Assembly (NCBI GenBank): GCA_004297625.1
Contig: SCTY01000026.1
Span: forward strand, 62,001-126,000
Reading direction: 5' to 3'
From: Betaproteobacteria bacterium
GTDB taxonomy: Bacteria > Pseudomonadota > Gammaproteobacteria > Burkholderiales > SG8-39
DNA length: 64,000 nt
The translations under genes were made by a program, and so were the position numbers. A model generated the notes under the pieces. The model worked only from the letters and a program-made list of their open reading frames with translations, ran no database searches and was not told the DNA's origin. Every line of letters begins with the position of its first letter. Position 1 is the stretch's first letter. Below, piece by piece: positions 58,570 through 64,000 of the stretch.

Positions 58570-59483
58570 CAGTCCTCGTCGCTGTCCTGGATCTCGCGCG
58601 TCTGCCGCGCCATGAACTCGGCCATGGAATCGATGCCGCGCAGCTTGAGGATCTGGTTGCGCACCGCGGCTTCCACCAGCACCGCGAGGTTGCGTCCGGC
58701 CGCGACCGGAATGATCACCTTCGGTACCGTCACGCCGAGAATGTCTTCCGACAGCGCGGCGAGCGGCAGCCGCTCGATCGCGTCGCGGCCGGTCGGGTGC
58801 GGGCGCTCCAGATGCACGATGAGCCGCAGCTTCAATTTCCTTCTCACCGCGGTCTCGCCGAAGATGGTGCGGATGTTGAGCAGTCCGAGTCCGCGCACCT
58901 CGAGGAAGTCCTTCAGCATCGGCGGGCAGCGGCCTTCGAGCGTGTTCACCGCGAGGCGCGAAATCTCCACCACGTCATCGGCAACCAGCCCGTGCCCGCG
59001 GCTGATGAGCTCGAGGCCGAGCTCGCTTTTGCCAACGCCCGATTCGCCGGTGATGAGCACGCCGAGGCCGAGGACATCCATGAACACGCCGTGGCGCTCG
59101 GTGTTGTCGGCCAGCGCCTTGGCGAGGTAGCGGGCGAGGTGCTCGATCACGCGTGGCGCGGGAACCGGCGAAGTGAAGAGCGGCGTGTGCGTGCGCGCGG
59201 CGCACTCGATGAGCGGCTGCGGCGGCGCCACCCCGTCGGCGACGATCACCGCCGCGGGCGCGGCCTCGAAGAGGCGCTCGACGTGGGCCGAAACGGTGCC
59301 CGCCTCGTAGGCGCCGATGATCTGGATGCTGTTCGGATGAGTGAGGTTGAGGTGGCCGATCAGCGCGGCCGCGGCTGCGGCCTCGCGGCGCACGGCGGTG
59401 CCGCCTTCGCGCCCGGCGATCCACGCGAGCGACAAGGCCTCGCGGTTATCGTCATGCAGCCGCGCGACGTTGACCTGCAGCAT
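58569..59483 (-). CDS. hprK: HPr kinase/phosphorylase
   Basis: GLGVLITGESGVGKSELGLELISRGHGLVADDVVEISR...LEVRGLGLLNIRTIFGETAVRRKLKLRLIVHLE. Confidence 0.95.
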   Translation of the reverse strand: MLQVNVARLHDDNREALSLAWIAGREGGTAVRREAAAAAALIGHLNLTHPNSIQIIGAYEAGTVSAHVERLFEAAPAAVIVADGVAPPQPLIECAARTHTPLFTSPVPAPRVIEHLARYLAKALADNTERHGVFMDVLGLGVLITGESGVGKSELGLELISRGHGLVADDVVEISRLAVNTLEGRCPPMLKDFLEVRGLGLLNIRTIFGETAVRRKLKLRLIVHLERPHPTGRDAIERLPLAALSEDILGVTVPKVIIPVAAGRNLAVLVEAAVRNQILKLRGIDSMAEFMARQTREIQDSDED

Positions 59484-59937
59484 CCGGCTGCCATGCCGTG
59501 ATGAGCTCGTGCAGGGCGCCGGCGTCCGGGGCCCTGGCCATCGCCTCGCGCAGCGCCTTGTCGCTGAACATCTGCGCGAGCTCGGAAAGGATCTGCAGGT
59601 GCTTTTCGGTCGCCTTCTCGGGCACCAGGAGCACGAATACCAGCGTCACCGGGTTGCCGTCGGGCGCGTCGAAGGGCACCGGCTGCGCGAGACGGATGAA
59701 CGCGCCGAGCGCCTCCTTCAGCCCCTTGATGCGTCCGTGCGGAATGGCGACGCCCTGGCCGAGGCCGGTCGAGCCCAGCCGCTCGCGGGCAAACAGGCTG
59801 TCGAAGACGACGCTGCGCGCAAGCGCGTGCTGGTTCTCGAAGAGCAGCCCTATCTGCTCGAACAGCCGCTTCTTGCTCGACACCTGGAGGTCGGGCACGA
59901 CATCGGCCCGGGACAGCAGCTTGGCGACGAGGCTCAT
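59452..59937 (-). CDS. ptsN: PTS EIIA-Ntr nitrogen regulatory protein
   Basis: ERLGSTGLGQGVAIPHGRIKGLKEALGAFIRLAQPVPFDAPDGNPVTLVFVLLVPE. Confidence 0.95.
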   Translation of the reverse strand: MSLVAKLLSRADVVPDLQVSSKKRLFEQIGLLFENQHALARSVVFDSLFARERLGSTGLGQGVAIPHGRIKGLKEALGAFIRLAQPVPFDAPDGNPVTLVFVLLVPEKATEKHLQILSELAQMFSDKALREAMARAPDAGALHELITAWQPDAAGQRRAAA

Positions 59938-59950
59938 GAAGGGCGCGTGA

Positions 59951-60244
59951 TTATACGCGCTTGTCGAAGCGCTTATCCTTGTAGCGCAGCACCTGCCGGT
60001 CGAGCTTGTCGGCGAGCAGATCGATGGCCGCGTAGAGGTCCGCCTCCTCGCTCTTGCAGTGCAGATCCTTGCCGTTCACGTGCAGGGTCACCTCGGCCTT
60101 CTGGCGCAGCTTGTCGACCGTGAGGATGACGTGGGCGTCGATCACCTGGTCGAAATGCCGGCTCACCCGCTGCAGCTTCGATTGCACGTAGGTGCGGATC
60201 GCCGGGGTCACTTCGATGTGGTGGCCGCTCACGTTCAGGTTCAT
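59951..60244 (-). CDS. hpf: short-form ribosome hibernation promoting factor
   Basis: MNLNVSGHHIEVTPAIRTYVQSKLQRVSRHFDQVIDAHVILTVDKLRQKAEVTLHVNGKDLHCKSEEADLYAAIDLLADKLDRQV. Confidence 0.95.
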   Translation of the reverse strand: MNLNVSGHHIEVTPAIRTYVQSKLQRVSRHFDQVIDAHVILTVDKLRQKAEVTLHVNGKDLHCKSEEADLYAAIDLLADKLDRQVLRYKDKRFDKRV

Positions 60245-60253
60245 AGGATCTCC

Positions 60254-61660
60254 TCACAGGGCTTTTCTCTGGTTGACGGGAGGAATCTGCAGCGACTCCC
60301 GATATTTCGCAATCGTGCGGCGCGCGACGACGATGCCCTGTTCGCCCAGGATCTGCGAGATGCGGGCATCGGACAGCGGCGTGCGCGCGTCTTCGGCGGA
60401 AACCAATTGCTTTATCAGCGCCCGGATGGCGGTCGAGGACGCGGCGCCTCCCGCCTCGGTGGCGACGTGGCTGCCGAAAAAATACTTGAGCTCGAAGGTG
60501 CCGCGCGGCGTGGCCATGAACTTCTGCGTGGTGACGCGCGAAATGGTGCTTTCATGGAGGCTCAGCGCCTCGGCAATTTCGCGCAGAACCAGCGGCCGCA
60601 TCGCGACCTCGCCGTGCTCGAGAAAATGGCGCTGCCGGTCGACGATCGCCTGCGACACCCGCAATATGGTCTCGAAGCGCTGCTGCACGTTCTTGATGAG
60701 CCAGCGCGCCTCCTGCAGCTGCGACGAAATGCCGGCGGCGCCGTTGCGCGCGCCGGCGGCGAGCTCGGCGTAAAGGCGGTTGATCCGCAGCCGCGGCATG
60801 GCGTCCGGATTGAGGCTCGCGCGCCACACGTTGCGCATCTTGCGCACGATGACGTCGGGAATGACGTAGCGCGCTTCCAGCTTGGCGAACGCGGCGCCGG
60901 GACGCGGATTGAGCGCCTGGATCAGGCGCTGCGCGCAGCGCAGCGCCTCGTCGCTTGCACCGGTCGCTCCTTTCAGGCGGGTGTAGTCGCGCGTCGCGAG
61001 GAGCCCGAGATGCTTCTCCACGATCTCGAGCGCCAGGCGCCGCACTGCATCGTCCGGCAACGTCTTCAGCTGAAGCGCGAGGCATTCTCCCGGCGAGCGC
61101 GCGCCCACGCCGGCCGGCTCGAAGTGCTGCAGGTGCTGCAATACGATCGAAAGCTCCTCCATTCCCGCTTCGGCCTCGAGCGGCAGGAGCGCAGCGATCT
61201 CCTCCAGCGGCTGGGTGAGATAGCCGTCCTCGTCGAGCGCGTCGATCAGCACCATGACGAGCGCCCGGTCGCGCTCCTCCAGATTCGTGAGCGAGAGCTG
61301 CGAAAGCAAGTGGTCGCGCAGCGTCGGCGTATCGGGCGTGGCGAAGCTGCGGTCGCCCTCTTCATCGTCGTCGGGCGAGCCGCGCCAGCTCGAGGCGATG
61401 TCGGCCGACCACTCGGGCTCCGGCGGCGCAGGCTCCGTCGGCGCACTCGGGGACGCGCCGCCTGTCGGCTGGCCCGCAAGCCCGGCCTCGCTTTCGCCGG
61501 TGTCCACGTCCTCGCGCTCGAGCGCGGGATTTTCCATCAGGATGCGGTCGATCTCCTGATTGAGCTCGACCGTGGACAGCTGCAACAGCCGGATAGACTG
61601 CTGCAGCTGCGGCGTGAGCGTTAAATGCTGCGAAAGGCGGAACTGCAGCGAAGGCTTCAT
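60254..61660 (-). CDS. rpoN: RNA polymerase sigma-54 factor
   Basis: [30 protein letters not shown]...; C-terminal RPON box [15 protein letters not shown]. Confidence 0.97.
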   Translation of the reverse strand: MKPSLQFRLSQHLTLTPQLQQSIRLLQLSTVELNQEIDRILMENPALEREDVDTGESEAGLAGQPTGGASPSAPTEPAPPEPEWSADIASSWRGSPDDDEEGDRSFATPDTPTLRDHLLSQLSLTNLEERDRALVMVLIDALDEDGYLTQPLEEIAALLPLEAEAGMEELSIVLQHLQHFEPAGVGARSPGECLALQLKTLPDDAVRRLALEIVEKHLGLLATRDYTRLKGATGASDEALRCAQRLIQALNPRPGAAFAKLEARYVIPDVIVRKMRNVWRASLNPDAMPRLRINRLYAELAAGARNGAAGISSQLQEARWLIKNVQQRFETILRVSQAIVDRQRHFLEHGEVAMRPLVLREIAEALSLHESTISRVTTQKFMATPRGTFELKYFFGSHVATEAGGAASSTAIRALIKQLVSAEDARTPLSDARISQILGEQGIVVARRTIAKYRESLQIPPVNQRKAL

Positions 61661-61699
61661 TGAGTTCTGCAGTGTGCCGAAGGATTGATTAAAACCCGC

Positions 61700-62422
61700 T
61701 TACATCCGGAAGTGCTCGCCCAGATATACCCGGCGCACGCTGTCATTATAAACAATCTCCTCCGGGTGCCCCGAAGCGAGAACGGTGCCTTCGTTGATGA
61801 TATACGCGCGATCGCAGATTCCCAGCGTTTCGCGGACGTTGTGGTCGGTGATCAGCACGCCGATGCCGCGTTCTTTGAGGAACCTTATGATGCGCTGGAT
61901 GTCGAGCACCGCGATCGGGTCCACGCCCGCGAACGGCTCGTCGAGCAGAATGAACGCCGGACGCGTGCCCAGGGCGCGCGCGATCTCGAGCCGCCGGCGC
62001 TCGCCGCCGGAAAGCGAGATGGCGGCGTGCTTGCGCAGGTGCGCGATGCTCAAGTCCTTGAGCAGCTCCGAGAGGCGCGCTTCGATCTCATCGGGCTGCA
62101 GTCCTTGCAGCTCGAGGATTGCCTGCACGTTCTCCTCGACGCTCAGGCGCCGGAATACCGAGTTTTCCTGCGGCAGATAGGAGATGCCCAGGCGGGCGCG
62201 GCGATGGATGGGCAGGTGCGTAAGGTCGGTGCCGTCGAGGTGGATCGACCCCGCGTCCACCGGCACGAGCCCGACGATCATATAGAAACAGGTGGTTTTG
62301 CCCGCGCCGTTCGGACCGAGCAAGCCGACGACCTCGCCGCTCGATACCTCGAGGGACACGTCGTGCACGACGGTGCGCGACTTGTAGCGCTTGCGCAAGC
62401 TCTGCGAGCGCAATTCGCTCAT
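61700..62422 (-). CDS. lptB: LPS export ABC transporter ATP-binding protein
   Basis: [32 protein letters not shown]...[41 protein letters not shown]. Confidence 0.96.
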   Translation of the reverse strand: MSELRSQSLRKRYKSRTVVHDVSLEVSSGEVVGLLGPNGAGKTTCFYMIVGLVPVDAGSIHLDGTDLTHLPIHRRARLGISYLPQENSVFRRLSVEENVQAILELQGLQPDEIEARLSELLKDLSIAHLRKHAAISLSGGERRRLEIARALGTRPAFILLDEPFAGVDPIAVLDIQRIIRFLKERGIGVLITDHNVRETLGICDRAYIINEGTVLASGHPEEIVYNDSVRRVYLGEHFRM

Positions 62423-62928
62423 TTCTTGCCGTCGTCGATTTTCGGCTGGATCACCGCCCGCACGCGGCCGCCGCTCTTGCCCGAGGTCACCGTATAGAAA
62501 TCCGAGCGCTGGTCGACGAAGATGTAGTTGCCGGCGACTTCGTCGCCGCCGCGGTTGACGCGCGCCTTGTCGAAGAGCTCGATTTTCTGATTACGGTCGT
62601 CGATCTCGATGCGCAGCGCTTCCCCGTCGAGCCAGCGGCCTTCCTTTTCGCCTTCCTTCGGATCCTGGCGCTGCTTGAAGCGCACCGGAGCGCCGGTGGC
62701 GGTGGCCGACTGGTAGCCCTCGGCGTCCTGGCGTACCACGATGCGGTCGGCGCGTACGGTGAGCGTGCCCTTCGTCAGCACCACGTTGCCCTCGAAGATG
62801 TTCATCCTCCGGACATCGTCGGCGCTCATGCGGTTCGCCTCGATCTGCGTCGGCTTGTCCTGGTCGGCCTTTTCCGCGAAGGCTGAAAGCGCGTAAGCGA
62901 GCAGGAGGACTGCAGCCGCGCGCTTCAT
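62419..62928 (-). CDS. lptA: lipopolysaccharide transport periplasmic protein
   Basis: [54 protein letters not shown]. Confidence 0.93.
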   Translation of the reverse strand: MKRAAAVLLLAYALSAFAEKADQDKPTQIEANRMSADDVRRMNIFEGNVVLTKGTLTVRADRIVVRQDAEGYQSATATGAPVRFKQRQDPKEGEKEGRWLDGEALRIEIDDRNQKIELFDKARVNRGGDEVAGNYIFVDQRSDFYTVTSGKSGGRVRAVIQPKIDDGKK

Positions 62929-63494
62929 TTCGGGGACTCGAACCGGCCGCGAACGTCCGCGTACAGGTTGAACTGCCGCGTATCGTTGTTGTACTCCATG
63001 CCGCGGCCGCTAAGCGAGCGCCGGTCCTCCACGATCGTCACTTCGCGATCGGTGCGCGCGAGCGAGCGGTCGCGCAGCAAATGCAGGAAGCTGGTGGTCA
63101 GGCGCGCCGAGGGCCGGTCGGCGGCCGCGTCGCGCAGCATTACCACGTTGTCGTAGAGGAAGATCTCATCGCCATTGCCTGACAGGGCGCCGCGCTCGGC
63201 GCTTACCGACATGCGCGGCTCGTCGGGCTTCGTCTGCACGACACGCGGCGCGAGCAGCTCGGTGGTGTCGTCGTCGGGGTAATGCACCATCTTCGCCGCC
63301 GAAAGCACGGTGAGCGGCGCGCCGACCCGGTTGTACGTGGTCGAGGTGAAATTGCTCACCACGTAGTCGGGATCGTGCCGGCGTAAAGCGGGATTCGCCT
63401 GCTCCTCGCGCACCGTGCGCTCGAGGTAGAAAGTGAGCAGTGCGAGCGCGAGCATCAGCGCCACCGGGAACAAGCGGGCGATTCCGAGCCTCAC
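62925..63494 (-). CDS. lptC: LPS export ABC transporter periplasmic protein (probable GTG start)
   Basis: LGIARLFPVALMLALALLTFYLERTVREE...DPDYVVSNFTSTTYNRVGAPLTVLSAAKMVHYPDDDTTELLAP. Confidence 0.92.
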   Translation of the reverse strand: MRLGIARLFPVALMLALALLTFYLERTVREEQANPALRRHDPDYVVSNFTSTTYNRVGAPLTVLSAAKMVHYPDDDTTELLAPRVVQTKPDEPRMSVSAERGALSGNGDEIFLYDNVVMLRDAAADRPSARLTTSFLHLLRDRSLARTDREVTIVEDRRSLSGRGMEYNNDTRQFNLYADVRGRFESPK

Positions 63495-64000
63495 GCGAGA
63501 TAGCCTTGCAGCGCGCGCTGCAGGCTTCCCTGCGCGCGCATCACGAACTCGCACACTTCGCGCGCCGCGCCGTGCCCGGCGGGCGCCGAAGCAACGTAGT
63601 GCGCGCGCAGGCGCACTTCCGCGGGCGCTTCGCGCGGCGCGCAGGCGAGCCCACAGCGGGTGAGCACCGGCAGATCGACGAGTTCATCGCCCATATAGCC
63701 GGCCTCGGGAAGCGTCAAACGCAAGCCCTTCAGGAGGCCTTCAAATTCCTTCTTTTTGTCTTCGATGCCCTGCAGCACGTGTGCGATCCCGAGCTCGGCG
63801 GCGCGCGCCGCGACGGCACCCGAACGCCGGCCCGACAGGAGAGCGCAGGGCACGCCGCTCGCGGCAAGCATCTTCAGCCCGTGGCCGTCGAAGGAGTGAA
63901 AGACCTTCAGCTCCTCGCCGGCCGGGCCGTACCAGAGCCGCCCGTCGGTGAGCACGCCGTCGACGTCGAAGATCATGAGCCGGATGCGCCGCGCCCGTTC
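63491..64000 (-). CDS. kdsC: 3-deoxy-D-manno-octulosonate 8-phosphate phosphatase (5' end likely outside window)
   Basis: RIRLMIFDVDGVLTDGRLWYGPAGEELKVFHSFDGHGLKML...GYMGDELVDLPVLTRCGLACAPREAPAEV. Confidence 0.94.
   Translation of the reverse strand, partial: ERARRIRLMIFDVDGVLTDGRLWYGPAGEELKVFHSFDGHGLKMLAASGVPCALLSGRRSGAVAARAAELGIAHVLQGIEDKKKEFEGLLKGLRLTLPEAGYMGDELVDLPVLTRCGLACAPREAPAEVRLRAHYVASAPAGHGAAREVCEFVMRAQGSLQRALQGYLA

Noticed and set aside
57736-61624. Long + strand ORFs (464, 234 and 521 aa) opposite rapZ/hprK/ptsN/hpf/rpoN
   Set aside because: Antisense to highly recognisable conserved genes.

Overview
64 kb of a GC-rich, betaproteobacterial-type chromosome: two core segments flank a roughly 38 kb lower-GC accessory region. 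The left core (1-8360) reads ogt(partial)-xerD-ybaK-folB(-)-plsY-tsaD(-)-rpsU-yqeY-dnaG-rpoD-tRNA(CAU, Ile2-like). The right core (about 46.8-64 kb) has cupin, MFS, a c-di-GMP cluster (PAS/GAF-GGDEF, PAS-GGDEF-EAL, HD-GYP-like), an M20 hydrolase, mutY and the lon-like/rapZ/hprK/ptsN/hpf/rpoN/lptB/lptA/lptC/kdsC block. The accessory region lies immediately downstream of the tRNA. A 45 bp copy of the tRNA 3' half recurs at 40486-40530 and 46733-46777, so it looks like two tandem tRNA-targeted islands (8361-40530 and 40531-46777), with no intact integrase or transposase visible. A possible third junction scar sits at about 22.30-22.39 kb. Cargo is almost purely catabolic and uptake genes: three NMT1/TauA-like binding proteins (two near-identical) with one ATPase/permease pair, three orphan Bug/TctC receptors, a Liv-type ABC transporter, an acyl-CoA dehydrogenase, CoA ligase, CoA-transferase, CitE-like lyase, APH-like kinase, CocE-like hydrolase, FAD oxidoreductases, and regulators (MarR, GntR, AraC, LysR). 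Most interesting: (i) two amidohydrolase-2-fold proteins that lost most canonical metal ligands, (ii) a possible phosphorylation-dependent hydroxyacyl-CoA pathway resembling lva/ACAD10-11 logic, (iii) the tandem island architecture with a T-stem-compensated tRNA fragment and arm-like repeats, and (iv) an apparent AUC start for yqeY. No CRISPR, rRNA or complete mobile element was seen. All family calls are from reading the supplied translations; no searches were run.
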